NCBI RefSeq assembly: GCF_943734655.1
Contig: NC_071354.1
Coordinates: 198,460,911-198,524,910, forward strand
DNA: 64,000 bases
Origin: Sabethes cyaneus
Lineage: Eukaryota > Arthropoda > Insecta > Diptera > Culicidae
Direction: 5' to 3'
Part shown: positions 43,560 to 54,783 of the stretch, piece by piece
How positions within the stretch are numbered: position 1 is the first letter of the stretch
Layout of the letters: the number at the start of each line of letters is the position of its first letter
Translations under genes and position numbers: made by a program
The notes under the pieces: generated by a model
What the model was told of the DNA's origin: nothing
Seen by the model: the letters and a program-made list of their open reading frames with translations, nothing else
The model's database searches: none

Positions 43560-44946
43560 GTGTTTCTTGTTGGAAAAATCTGGCCATCTGTACAGCGAGG
43601 AAACATATCTTACCGACAAAACGGCGGTAGCAGCCAGGTGGAAGGAGCACTTCCAGGCACTGTTGAATGGAGAGGTAAATGCGTCTGTCTACAAGGTTCT
43701 TTCCCGTATCCTGTTCTGCAGACTGAGACCGTTAGCGGAGTCCTTCGTCGGCGAGTACCAAGCTGGTTTTCGTGAGGGTCGCTCCACGACGGATCAGATG
43801 TTTACCCTGCGTTAGTTGCTAGACAAGTTCTGAGAGTACAACTTGCAGACACACCATCTGTTTGTGGACTTTAAAGCGGCGTACGATTCAGGTAAACGAA
43901 ATGAGCTGTGGCAGATAATGCTAGAACATGGTTTTCTGACGAAACCAGTTAAGCTGATACGTGCGATGCACGACGAATCCAAATCATGCGTTAAAATAGC
44001 GGGTGAGACCTCAGTTGCTTTCGTGACGTTGAATGGGCTGAAGCAAGGGGATGCACTCTCTAACTTGCTATTCAACATTGCCTTGGAAGATGCATTACGA
44101 AGGGCAAACGTAGAAAGGAATGGAACTATCATCACGAAATCTCACATGCTTCTTGGTTTTGCGGAAGACGTCGATATCATCGGAATCAACCGTAGAGCAG
44201 TGGAAGAGACCTTCAGACCTTTTAAAAGGGAAGCGGCGAGATTGGGACTTATCATTAACACCGCCAAAACGCAGTACATGTTTGCTGGTAAGGAACGTGG
44301 GAGCCCAAGTGGTGTTGGTGCCAAGGTGGAGTTAGATGGGGAACGATATGAAGTAGTGGAGGAATTTATATACCTTGGTATACTCGTGACATGTGACAAC
44401 GATGTAAGCCGCGAAGTGAAACGACGAGTTGCAGCCGCGAATCGGGCTTCTTACGGATTACGTAGCCAGCTGAAGTCCTGTAGTTTGCAAATTCGCACAA
44501 AACTGGCGCTCTACAGAACACTAATCCTCCCGGTGGCCCTTTACGGACACGAATCATGGACGCTAAAGGAAACTGATCGACGATTGCTTGGGGTTTTTGA
44601 ACCTAAAATTCTGCGATCTATACTTGGTGGCAAAATGGAAAATGGAGTGTGGCGCAGACGCATGAATCACGAGCTGTACCAACTATACAAATATGCTGAT
44701 ATAGTGATGGTAGTGCAATGTGGCAGGCTGCGGTGGGCAGGACACGTGGAACGAAATGCCCGACGAAAGAGTAGCCAAAACTATTTTCAGCAGAGAACCA
44801 GGAAGGGGCCGTAGAATCCGAGGCAGACCCCGCACCCTGTGGGTGTGTGCTGTCGAAGACGATGCACATTCAGCTGGTGTTCGTGGAGATTGGAGAAAGG
44901 CAGCCCAGGACCGACGGTACCGTTGGCAATAAAGAAAAGTAAGTAA
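43560..44946 (+). pseudogene. RTE LINE relic, subfamily 2
   Basis: The sequence starts in the linker (LTDKTAVAARWKEHFQALLN), loses about 100 residues, then continues with LSRILFCRLRPLAESFVGEYQAGF. A stop follows, then FVDFKAAYDSGKRNELW, GLKQGDALSNLLFNIAL, and an active site altered to FAEDVDIIG (first Asp of ADD replaced by Glu). The C-terminal region LYGHESWTLKETDRRLLGVF and RRMNHELYQLYK follows, with a frameshift near 44755. It ends with a stop, then AAGTAAGTAAT, an eroded TAAG tail. The D-to-E change alone would kill reverse transcription. It shares more motifs with 8310-9410 and 55520-57450 than with the intact element. Confidence 0.88.
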
Positions 44947-45189
44947 TATCCTTTGTTCATATCGTATTTGCCGTATAACGACATATTACATCAAACCGGT
45001 TCTAAAATAACATTCACCCAAAACTCAGCAACGACGCTTCGCAAACAACAAATCTTTACGGTAGATTCATGCTGTCAGAGTAGTCACCCATCCATGCCAA
45101 TGCAGTCGATTTACTCGGAATCTGCACCGATAAATCATTGAATCGCACTTTTACCCCAATCGCACTTTTGTCCCTCCTTACTCTATATG

Positions 45190-45795
45190 AAAATAACCTC
45201 TGTTTCGTTTCCGTTATAGGGATTTTCATAGAACAAACCACATAAGGTATAATTAACTACTTGACAGAAAGGAGGACTGACTAGCAACAGAGGGGAGGCG
45301 GGCCCCATAACTCCGAAACGTCCGGACAGTTCTTCAACGAACGTCTTTTGTCAAATACATGATTTTTGACATAAAATAAAGAGCGCAGGGACGTTGACGG
45401 TCTCTTATAACAGGAAGGTTCAAATGAGTAGATGTACAAGTTGCTGAATTTCTGAAAGGGGAATGGGTGATAACAGCTTAACAGGAGAAAAACTGATAAA
45501 CGGAGTAGACACATTCAAACAAAGAAAAAGGATTGTGTTTCTTGCATTATGAGAAATTTCATTACAATAACAGATGTACAAGTGACGGAGAGATAAAGGG
45601 GCTCCAAGAAAGACCGGGTAATCAATCGATTAAGTTGATTCAAAGCCTGTCAATTAATACTTCAATGTTTAGTTAACAACAGCCAGCAAGATGGTTTAGT
45701 TACAATGAACATTGGTAATATTAAAATTACATGAACTTTGGCACAATCTCACCTCTTCTAGTGATATTGTGCTAAAACCATAAAGTTAGGCTAAA
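45190..45795. other. No recognisable feature
   Basis: A short hairpin GCACAATCTCACCTCTTCTAG...ATATTGTGC at about 45737-45772 is the only local structure. TTGGCACAATCT recurs at about 50799 and 51171. Confidence 0.4.
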
Positions 45796-47039
45796 TCTAT
45801 ACCTATAAAAATGGATTTCTGTCTGTCTGTCCGTATGTTCCTTATAGAATCGAAAACTACTGAAACGATTGTCGTGAAAACTTGCATGTAGGGGTTTTTG
45901 GGGCCAGGAAAGGTTCTTATAATGGTTAGAGACCCCTACCCCCACTAAGAGGGTGGGCTCCCATATAAATCTATACCTATAAAAATAGATTTCTGTCTGT
46001 CTGCCCGTATGTTCCGTATAGAATCGAAAACTACTGCCCCGATCGGCGTGAAAATTTGCATGTTGGGGCCTTTGGGGCCGGGGAAGGTTCTTATGATGGT
46101 TAGAGAGCCCTCCCCCCGCTAAGAGGGAGGGCTCCCATATAAACGAAATACAAATTTCTGCATAACTCGAGAACTAATCAAGCAAATGCAACCAAATTTA
46201 GCATGTAGGTGTTTTTGCAGGCAAATTTTTTTTTGCTATGGTGAATTGAGACCCCTCCCCTCTTTAGGAGGGAAATTATAATCCCAAATTATGAGCCAAA
46301 TTTGGCATGTGGGGGGTTTTGGAGGCAGGCATTTTTTATGATGGTTTGAGACCCCTCACCCCTGTGGTAGGGGGATAAGGACTCTTATACAAATAAAACA
46401 GAAATTTTTGCGTAACTCAAAAACTCTTCGAACTCGAGAAATTTTAGACTCTTTCATAAAACATTAGTCAATAGCAAGACCCCCAAAAACTACCAATAGT
46501 AACATTAGATAATTCAGCGTGAGACGGCCACAGGCCGCGAGTGTTCTCGGCGACCTGCCGTCGGAAGTGCCGGCCACTGCGGGGGGGCAGCCCTCCGTAG
46601 AGATCACCTCTATCTAGGTTTATTTATTTTCCTAGATCTACTGACCTCTATTACTTTTCTTCAGTTGGGTCACCCCAGCGAAATGGTACTTTCTACGAAA
46701 AGATTTTCCGTGAAATGGTACATCCCGCGTAAGGTTTTTCGCGAAATGGTATTCTGCGAAACTTTATATTCCGCGTTATGGTCAACGCAGAATTGGTGTT
46801 TCGCAAAATAGATTGTAATGATGGCGAATATTTAAATGCTATCCGCTTTGTTTTATCAGGCTAAGTGATGGGGGGAGTTGTTTCCTACTTTACTGTGAGG
46901 AAAATTTGTATATTAAAACACCCATGAACTCTTCAGAAACTTGCAAAACTCGAGATTGTGACAAAGGTCATCCGAGATTCACGATTTATGTACAACACAG
47001 TTTTATTTGTGGCAATACGAAGTTTGTCGGGTCAGCTAG
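45796..47039 (+). mobile_element. Helitron-like non-autonomous element, copy 1
   Basis: The element begins TCTATACCTATAAAAATGG after an A, and ends CAGCTAG before a T. This is the 5'-TC...CTRR-3' pattern with A/T flanks known for Helitrons, and there are no terminal inverted repeats or target duplication. I do not see the expected 3' hairpin, so the class is uncertain. The 5' part has two ~175-bp tandem units (45796, 45968) each ending in a GGGAGGGCTCCC-type block, then degenerate units. The inverted second copy is at 59729-60965. Confidence 0.6.
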
Positions 47040-47321
47040 TACCTAATAAATAAATAGTAGCGTATCTATGAACAATACACATGTAGAACAATATGAACTA
47101 GTCCGTATGGGACCGACCATGAACCACTTAGGCTATTAGAAGTCAGGGGACGACCAAAAACAACGCACCTTGTAAATTATAATAAAACGTATCGACGAAA
47201 ACCACTCGGGGGATCCACGACAACCTATAATACGCATTTGGTTTATAGACAGCTACTGAATTTTATCAATTTGATTATTCAAAGTTTATTATTTACTTCG
47301 TTCGAAATTCTGCAGCCAGAG
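47040..47321. other. No recognisable feature
   Basis: Unassigned A+T-rich sequence between the Helitron-like element and the next TIR-family fragment. Confidence 0.4.
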
Positions 47322-48228
47322 GACACAGATTATTAAAAATATCAGCATTTTTATGACACACAACGCAAAACTAGTTATTTCCTAATATTTTAGTTTGTTG
47401 TCTATCATACGCGATCAATCAAAGTGAGCTGAGATCTATTTAAATGCTCTTAATCATTAAAGATGTCCTACCAACCAAATTTCCAACGTTTTTTCGTGCG
47501 ACGAAGAAGACAATGTCGACTAATCGTTTTAATTTCCGTCATTCATAAATAAAAATAACTCACGCAAGGCATTGTCGTTATTCTACAGCCAGGAAAACTT
47601 GCCTGACCTGCAGAAATTTTGTAGAATAACATTTGTCATGCCGTCCTACACAAATACATGCGCGTTAGCTTCATTGTTGTGATTTTTAGTTCGGACGATG
47701 AAAAATTTTGAAGGACGGATTTTAAAATGGCACGACGAATTTAAGAAATAAGATCAGTTAATATTTTTTGAAACGATGGTTTTACAATTGATGTACATAC
47801 TTTTTTTCAATGTCGTGATATACTTGAACTGAAAAAATATTTGGGTAGAGCGTTAGGCATGAAAAACTAAAAAGAGAAATTGGACTATTTCATACCTAGC
47901 GGTCCTCCAGATATTTATTTTCCCATGAAAATCAACACTCGAGCTTCTTTTGAGTGTACTTTCATGATAAAGTAATCATTTGCTCGATTGCATCGTTTTT
48001 ATGATGTTGCCCGTTAGAGGGTTAAGATTAGTCTAAGATCAGTTGCGTAGTTTCAATAATATGCGTTAAAATTCGCTTTTCAGTGATTTCAAAGTTCACG
48101 GATCGGAAGGCAAGTATGTTTTAGTCAAATCAGCACAATAACTTTTGGAGTATTCATTAATCCATCCAAAAAATGATGAAAATTAAAATGGCTTTACTTA
48201 CTGCGACGGGAATTAGAAATAAGCCCTA
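47322..48228 (+). mobile_element. CAAGTAGGGT-family TIR element, truncated and interrupted
   Basis: This aligns with 54160-54777: ATTAAAAATATCAGCATTTT, CGATCAATCAAAGTGAGCTG, CAGCCAGGAAAACTTGCC and GGATCGGAAGG blocks in order, ending AGAAATAAGCCCTA. The first ~50 bases and the terminal CTTG are missing. A 274-bp insertion at 47760-48033 splits it. Confidence 0.85.
47760..48033. mobile_element. 274-bp insertion with 11-bp target duplication
   Basis: TAAGATCAGTT occurs at 47749-47759 and 48034-48044. The complete family member at 54106-54783 has this site once (AGAAATAAAGTCAGTTGCG), which proves insertion. The inserted DNA starts TTTTTTGAAACGATGGTTTT then ACAATTGATG, resembling the left end of the MITE at 19974. 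An 11-bp duplication is longer than usual for a MITE and suggests a retroposed or unusual element. Confidence 0.8.
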
Positions 48229-48532
48229 TAGGGGAACTGTGGGTAAAATGAACAGGGGAGGTAAAATGAACAGGCAGCCAAATTCCCAGTAAACCAATTA
48301 AAATCTATTCCAGATCAATAGGTATCTTCTTCTAGAAGTATTTCAAGCTGTTTGAGACAATTTGTGGTGATCATAAGCTTTCCAATGTGAAAAAAATGGA
48401 AAAAGTAAAAAATATTTGCAGAAATCTGACGCGGATGGTAATTTCCACTATTAGTAAATAAGCTATTTCGGCGAAACAAATTAAATTTCAACTATTGGTA
48501 TCATTCAGTGTTGTTTGCTTATCACTATCCTA

Positions 48533-49210
48533 CACTGATAATAAAACTTGGTATATAGTACGAAAACGAGCGTTTGCTGTACGAATTCTTTCGTTGTTTT
48601 CTACCACGAACTAGATTCGTAAAATCAATCCTGAATGTTTTGTACATAGTAACAAAGCTATATTCGTACGAATCATTGCATTTTACAAAATGGTTTGTGG
48701 ATTTTACGAATGCACGAAAAGGCTGTCGATAAAAATAATACTAGATTTCACTATTTTCCGATAGGTGTCAGTATGCTACATTACCGACACCTATCGAAAA
48801 ATAGCGAAATCTTTATTATCTCTGAAAAAAGCTGATTTTATCGGGAATCGAACTGAGCTCGTTTTGTCATACTTCTTTACGAACAGCCGACGACGCCGCA
48901 AACCACAGAACCACAGCTACTGCGTACCAAGACGGACATAATTGCACAAGTCTATTTTCTCTTCATACAATCTTCGCATCCCGTTTTCGTCGATAATGAT
49001 GCCAGACAACAACCGTGCATCAAATGGGTCTTGATGCAAGACAGCTACGAATGTGCTCTCGTAAAAAATACGAACCATTCGTAATAGCAACATTTGCGGT
49101 AAACAATAAGCCTACGAAAGTTTTTAAATGGTATGAAATTATTTGTACCAGCTACGAATAAAGTTTTACGAATATTTTTTCAAACAAAATACGAAATTAT
49201 ATTCTCAGTG
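48533..49210 (+). mobile_element. 678-bp TA-flanked MITE, twin 1
   Basis: The ends CACTGATAATAAAA and TTATATTCTCAGTG are imperfect inverted repeats, flanked by TA on both sides, as for Tc1/mariner-class MITEs. The interior includes a small hairpin (GATAGGTGTC...GACACCTATC) and, on the reverse strand, a tRNA-like B box CAGTTCGATTCCC. It is the inverse of 49312-49989 with the same length. Confidence 0.92.
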
Positions 49211-49311
49211 TACGGATCTGACGAAAATTCCAAATATTTTTATCAACTGTTTGTTTATAATAAACATTTCAAAACTATTGGTGTTTTGGGGGTAAAATGA
49301 ACACCTCACTA

Positions 49312-49989
49312 CACTGAGAATATAATTTCGTATTTTGTTTGAAAAAATATTCGTAAAACTTTATTCGTAGCTGGTACAAATAATTTCATACCATTTAAAA
49401 ACTTTCGTAGGCTTATTGTTTACCGCAAATGTTGCTATTACGAATGGTTCGTATTTTTTACGAGAGCACATTCGTAGCTGTCTTGCATCAAGACCCATTT
49501 GATGCACGGTTGTTGTCTGGCATCATTATCGACGAAAACGGGATGCGAAGATTGTATGAAGAGAAAATAGACTTGTGCAATTATGTCCGTCTTGGTACGC
49601 AGTAGCTGTGGTTCTGTGGTTTGCGGCGTCGTCGGCTGTTCGTAAAGAAGTATGACAAAACGAGCTCAGTTCGATTCCCGATAAAATCAGCTTTTTTCAG
49701 AGATAATAAAGATTTCGCTATTTTTCGATAGGTGTCGGTAATGTAGCATACTGACACCTATCGGAAAATAGTGAAATCTAGTATTATTTTTATCGACAGC
49801 CTTTTCGTGCATTCGTAAAATCCACAAACCATTTTGTAAAATGCAATGATTCGTACGAATATAGCTTTGTTACTATGTACAAAACATTCAGGATTGATTT
49901 TACGAATCTAGTTCGTGGTAGAAAACAACGAAAGAATTCGTACAGCAAACGCTCGTTTTCGCACTATATACCAAGTTTTATTATCAGTG
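49312..49989 (-). mobile_element. 678-bp TA-flanked MITE, twin 2
   Basis: This is the reverse complement of 48533-49210 over all 678 bases. I find one difference by eye (GTACGAAAACG in twin 1 against GTGCGAAAACG, near the outer end). It too is flanked by TA. A 101-base spacer separates the twins and contains one GGGGGTAAAATGAACA motif of host element E. The open frame 49915-50181 crosses its edge and is not a gene. Confidence 0.92.
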
Positions 49990-50556
49990 TATGGGGGCAA
50001 AATGAACAGTGTGTATCATGATGTTTTACTTTCCATTTATCAGCAGCTACAAAATAATTACAATTCAAGCAACAAAAATGATCGAGTCTCTCGAAAAATG
50101 ACGGAAAATGACCGATGCTGGAAAATCCTGCGAGCTAAAAGTCAAGCATTGTATGAACGTGGCGAAGATACATTATGTTAAATTTGTGGACTCCAATTTT
50201 AATTCCATTCCAACAGCCTTGTTGAATACCTACGGCTTATGTAGAACAATGATAATGTAAAATAATGTTTAATTTATCCAAACTGCATGTTAACTTTAGT
50301 TTTCTATGACATGTTCATTTTGCCCTCACTGCATGTTCATTTTACCCACATGAAAAAAATCAGGCTCGAATGTGACGCTTTCGAAAAAAAGGAATTTTTC
50401 ATGACAAATAGTCCTTTTTTAAACATCTTTATATATTGCTACGAGGAATATGAATCCAGCTTTTAATTCATGTAGTGCGATCAACATTTGGATGGTTCCT
50501 GGGGAAGAAAATGGCGCAGTTGCTAAGGGTGTTCATTTTCCCCCCAGTTCCCTATA

Positions 50557-51214
50557 AGGTATAGCATATAAATGTCATATTAAAGTGTTTATTCAAAGGA
50601 TCTGAAATTTCTAGAGGCAAAGGAAAAATGAATTTCAATTATTTAGCAGACTTACGATTCTGTCTGCTCTTTAAATGATAATGCAATCTAAATTGTCAAA
50701 ATATTGTGTTCCCTAATAAGCAATGCTAGTGTATTGATGTACACTGGAGCATTTTTGTTGTGTATGTTAAATTCACACGCCGAACCGATAGTTATAGTTT
50801 GGCACAATCTCCCCTCGTGGAGCTCGGAAAGTGCAACATTTAGAAAAAGAAATATTTTCGTAGTCAAAAGCCATCCAATGCTTAATAACCTTTCAATACT
50901 TTGTAAATGAATACTTTATCTATCTTTAGAATAGCAAGCTGATGCGATTTCATGTTTGGGTTTGTTTATATGGGACATCTATTTTTAACGTTTTTTTCCA
51001 GTATTTTTAACCCTAAAGTTTGAAACCCTTTTTAAGCCAAACTGTTCGCTAATATTGTTTGTGTTCCATTTCACGTTTTGAATAAATATGTTAAGTTTCA
51101 AATCATCTTGAATTTGAGCCGTTAGTTTGCATAGATCTAATGTATTTTTATAAACTAACATTGTTGGTTTTTGGCACAATCTTACACCCGTGGCCCAATG
51201 TCGCCCCGGATGGC
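50557..51214. other. No recognisable feature
   Basis: This is A+T-rich sequence. TTTGGCACAATCT occurs at about 50799 and 51171. No frame with a recognisable domain is present. Confidence 0.4.
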
Positions 51215-51615
51215 GGTATTTCTCATTAACCTAGTCTTTTCTGCTTCGCGCTTTAGTCTGGTGTACTGTTCAGCCACTGATACAGATGCTCTGCCGATAA
51301 TATTCATGTCATCGGCAAAGCAGTCGAACGACTAGATCTGTCGAAGATTAGTATCAATAAGATCAATATCACGTGTTGATATCCGCTAAATTCGTAACAC
51401 AGCAATATTACCAAGACCATTACCTTGACGAAACCCACTTTGTGATTCGAACTGACTTGACAATCCACTCGAAATCCGAACACAGTATTGATTGAATCAG
51501 TTTGATCAGCCATGATTGTCCATGATTTTCTAAAGCTCTTTGCGGTCGATGGTACTATATGCAGTTTTGCAGTTAACAAACGAATGATACGTGGGAACTT
51601 TGTATTCACGGTCCC
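51215..51615 (-). pseudogene. RTE LINE fragment, subfamily of the intact element
   Basis: The sequence aligns closely with 3940-4375 of the intact RTE, on the same strand. It covers FADDMNIIGRASVSVAEQYTRLKREAEK (active site, right to left), the eroded GLRQG zone, and the region upstream to the KV(P)TYHSF block. A stop and small indels lie near the GLRQG block. It is truncated at both ends. Confidence 0.83.
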
Positions 51616-54105
51616 TAAGTTGCCCCGTTTTTAGCAGTCGAAAGCCACATGACCCCGCATCTTCTAGTTTGACTACTTATTTGCAAATCGAAATATTTTC
51701 GGGTATGGCCACGTGGAGGCGCTAGGTAGAAGCTCAGGATGACCAGAGCTATGGTAGAAGTTTCTTTCTAGTTGCCTTTCCCATTTCATACCCGGATTGT
51801 ATGAATGAATTTGTGTGTTTGAAAGTAATGCTTTTCGTGTGGAATCTACCAAAAGTAGACTGCTTCTCGTTTAAACTAAGAAAATGCTTGAAATATTCCC
51901 TATCAAATAATGCACTAATATCCGCAATCCATCGAGGGAATCTTGAATTATAAGCGTTCAAAAGCTGACCATGTTACGTTACACAGAAAATTGCACTCCA
52001 GTACGTTGCTGGAAAACGTAACAGGGTAGATTTTATTTTGGTTATGATTACAACATGTCAAACTGCTACCTTTTTATTTTGTATGGAACCCTATCTGGAG
52101 TTTCCAATGCATTTTTCTAGTAAGTTTTTCTCATTTTTGCGTTACTAGAGATATGCTTCTTCTACTCACCATCCGTCCAGCGCAGACCGGTCTATAGTCG
52201 TCAGGTGCATCAGAATCTTCGGATCCTAGGTCACGTCACCTTCATTAGGTATGTCTAGAAACACGTTTGACTTGTAAATTCGCTGTCGTCTGATTTGAAT
52301 ACGTCTCAACGCACGTCGGGCAAAATATCACACTTTATTCCGTGGTGCTGGTTCCCAAGCAAGACGGATAGTATGTTAAGGGTGCGGCGATGATCGTTTG
52401 ATTGTTTGTTTATAAAACATTCCTTTAATGCGACCAGATAAACCGTTTACGGAACAGGGATTAACGTCTAAATCATTTACCACTTGCCATTGCGGATCAA
52501 ATGAGGGAAAAAAATAATCGAAGTAAATATGCAGTTCATTGTCACTGTCTTAACTTTATAACACAAACGGTCTAGCCGGGGGAGGCCCGGGGGGAGGGGA
52601 CAATTAGTTTTATTTTCATGTTTGCCTACGAAGAGCAATTGTGTCACCGAACGTCGTCGGCTAATTTTCCTGCCTGCCTGCCTGCCTGTGCCTGTCGCAC
52701 TGGAATTTGCATTTCGTTTGGTTCCGCGCACGATGCATGCATCATCGCTCACGATGAACCCTCTAAATTGGATGCATTGCACGCGCGATCATTTGTCAGC
52801 CAGCAGGCAGGCAGGACATATACCGAACGGCAGGACGAGAGGGGAGGATGGGTGGATTCAGCGGAAAACGCATGGTTACGAATGTGGCACATTTCGACGA
52901 GATTCGGATCGTCGAGGGGGTATGACTGAATCAATAATGATTTCATTGGCACAATATCGGATTCCATAGATAGGAATCATAAACGAGTTGCATTGCATGT
53001 AGGATCGCACGGTATGGGGCGAAGAGTTGTGAATGCAAATCAGTTGATACTGGGAAATGCGTAATGATATAGTTTATGTGCTTTCTTATTCACACAGGAT
53101 ATAAATAGATTTGTGAAGTAATCATTTAAGCCAGTTATACAACCGTGCTATAAATAATTGTTCTACCCAATTTTTTTTATGAAGGAAAGCTTTTTTTTTT
53201 CTTTTTGATGAACATTGAAAAGATTGCTTCCGTCAATCAGGCGTAGCCGAAAACTGGAACCATTAATTGATGGTGCCCATCAAACATCAACGTTTACGAG
53301 TCGAGCAATGGAATGGAAGAAAGCTGGTCCAGTTCCGATGCCATGACAGGGGCCAATTTTACGTATTTCAAAGAATTTTTTTTGTTCACCATCGGGGATT
53401 AATTGAAATAAAACAGCCCACGTATGTCGACCGACTGGGGCGTGTTTTGCCGTATGATTTGTTCTTCATTCAGACCGTTTTGTTGTTTAAATTTTCCTTC
53501 GCCATACGCATACGGTGTCGGCCTGTGGTCTGCGCAAGAAAAATCGCCGTGAGGCGATTGTGTCATCCCTGGTGTTTCTGGTTGTACCTTGTACGATTTG
53601 CACATTGTGAAAGGATAGCTGGACTCACACCGTCTAGCGGCGGCGAAATTCATGCATACGAAAATCATTGGTTTGTAATACTGTGCTGAATGGTGACCGT
53701 ATGATATAAATATCTTCCGCCCACACTGGGGTGAATGATTGACTTTTCAGCAAAAAATGGTGATCGATTTTTAATATTTACACCTGGAATAGAGGTTATT
53801 GACCTGATGAATGATAGATAAGTTGTTTCGTATCTCAATTGGGGCCTGTCCTTGGCACGCCAGTGTCTTTATCCAGCAGGGAAATTGTCTAACTTCCTGT
53901 GCGAATGAATTCAAATGCGTTGGGAAGGTGGCTACGTAACTCAACTATAGATTGAAAACAGATTCGACCCCCGAGAACAATATGATCTGCATGTTGATTG
54001 TATTGAGGATATAATTTGAAACAATATCTGTATATCGTCTTAGAGATCTAATTATGATGCTTAAATACGGAATTGAAACACACGTTTGGAAAAAATCTAA
54101 AATAA
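51616..54105. other. Gene-free stretch, no function assigned
   Basis: 52560-52950 is G+C-richer, with a (TGCC)n microsatellite at about 52672 and a complementary (CAGG)n at about 52803. The frames there (100-115 codons on both strands) have no domain. A 140-codon open frame at 53267-53689 is Phe/Arg-rich with no homology I recognise. This is the largest candidate for unique host DNA. Confidence 0.4.
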
Positions 54106-54783
54106 CAAGTAGGGTATTTTGCTACATCGTCGTAATTGCCTATTCCCGTCCTATCCAACACAAATCATTAAAAATATCAGCATTTTTATGACACACAATG
54201 CAAAACTAGTTATTCCCTAATAGTTTAGTTAGTTGTCTATCATACGCGATCAATCAAAGTGAGCTGAGATCTATTTAAATGCTTTTTATTATTGAAGAAG
54301 TCCCACCAGCCAAATTTCCAACGTTTTTGCGACGAAGAAGAAAATGTCGACTAATCGTTTTAATTTCCGTCATTCATAAATGAAAATAACTCACGCAGGG
54401 CATAGTCGTTATTCTACAGCCAGGAAAACTTGCCTGACCAGCAGAGCTTTTGGCAGAATAACATTTGTCATGCTGTGCTACACAAATACATGCGCGTTAG
54501 CTTCGTAAACATTGTTGTGATTTTTAGTTCGGACGATGAAAAATTTTGATGGGCGGATTTTAAAACGGTACGACGAATTTTAGAAATAAAGTCAGTTGCG
54601 TAATTTCAATAACAATGCTTTAATAGTCGCTTTTCAGTGATTTCAAAGTTCACGGATCGGAAGGTAAGTGTGTTTTAGTCAAATCAGCACAAGAACTTTT
54701 GGAGTATTCATTAAATCCATCTAACAAATGATGAAAATTAGAATGGCTTTACTACGACGGAAATTAGAAATAAACCCTACTTG
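54106..54783 (+). mobile_element. CAAGTAGGGT-family TIR element, complete copy
   Basis: CAAGTAGGGT at the left and ACCCTACTTG at the right are exact 10-bp inverted repeats, spanning 678 bases. There is no coding capacity. Partial copies are at 27145-27640, 33845-34015 and 47322-48228, so four members occur in this window. The flanking bases do not show an unambiguous target duplication. Confidence 0.87.

Larger units (their letters stand above)
42487..45184 (-). mobile_element. TIR element family A/B, copy B
   Basis: This is a reverse copy of 15850-19911. The left end AGAGTAGGACGGGG and right end CCCTCCTTACTCT correspond to the two termini of copy A. Inside it lack the TTA-flanked element of copy A, but it is interrupted by a MITE, a short transposon-end sequence and an RTE relic (43022-44946). 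The right end has a small duplication of AATCGCACTTTT. No transposase is recognisable. Confidence 0.78.
48229..50554. mobile_element. TIR element E with inverted twin MITEs inside
   Basis: The left end TAGGGGAACTGTGGG and the right end, read inward, TAGGGAACTGGGGGG are imperfect inverted repeats. TA at 48227-48228 and 50555-50556 would be the target duplication. The motif GGGTAAAATGAACA or a close variant recurs at about 48241, 48258, 49290 and 49994 and in reverse at about 50310, 50332 and 50530. Without the two 678-bp insertions the element is about 970 bases. No coding frame is convincing. Confidence 0.78.

Noticed and set aside
49915..50181. 88-codon frame in element E
   Set aside because: It starts inside MITE twin 2 and crosses its edge; no homology.
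52618..52969. Overlapping frames of 103 and 115 codons
   Set aside because: Both arise from a G+C-rich microsatellite zone; no motif in either.
53267..53689. 140-codon frame as a gene
   Set aside because: Composition is Phe/Arg-rich, there is no domain, and an 89-codon frame lies on the other strand. Chance length is plausible in 64 kb.
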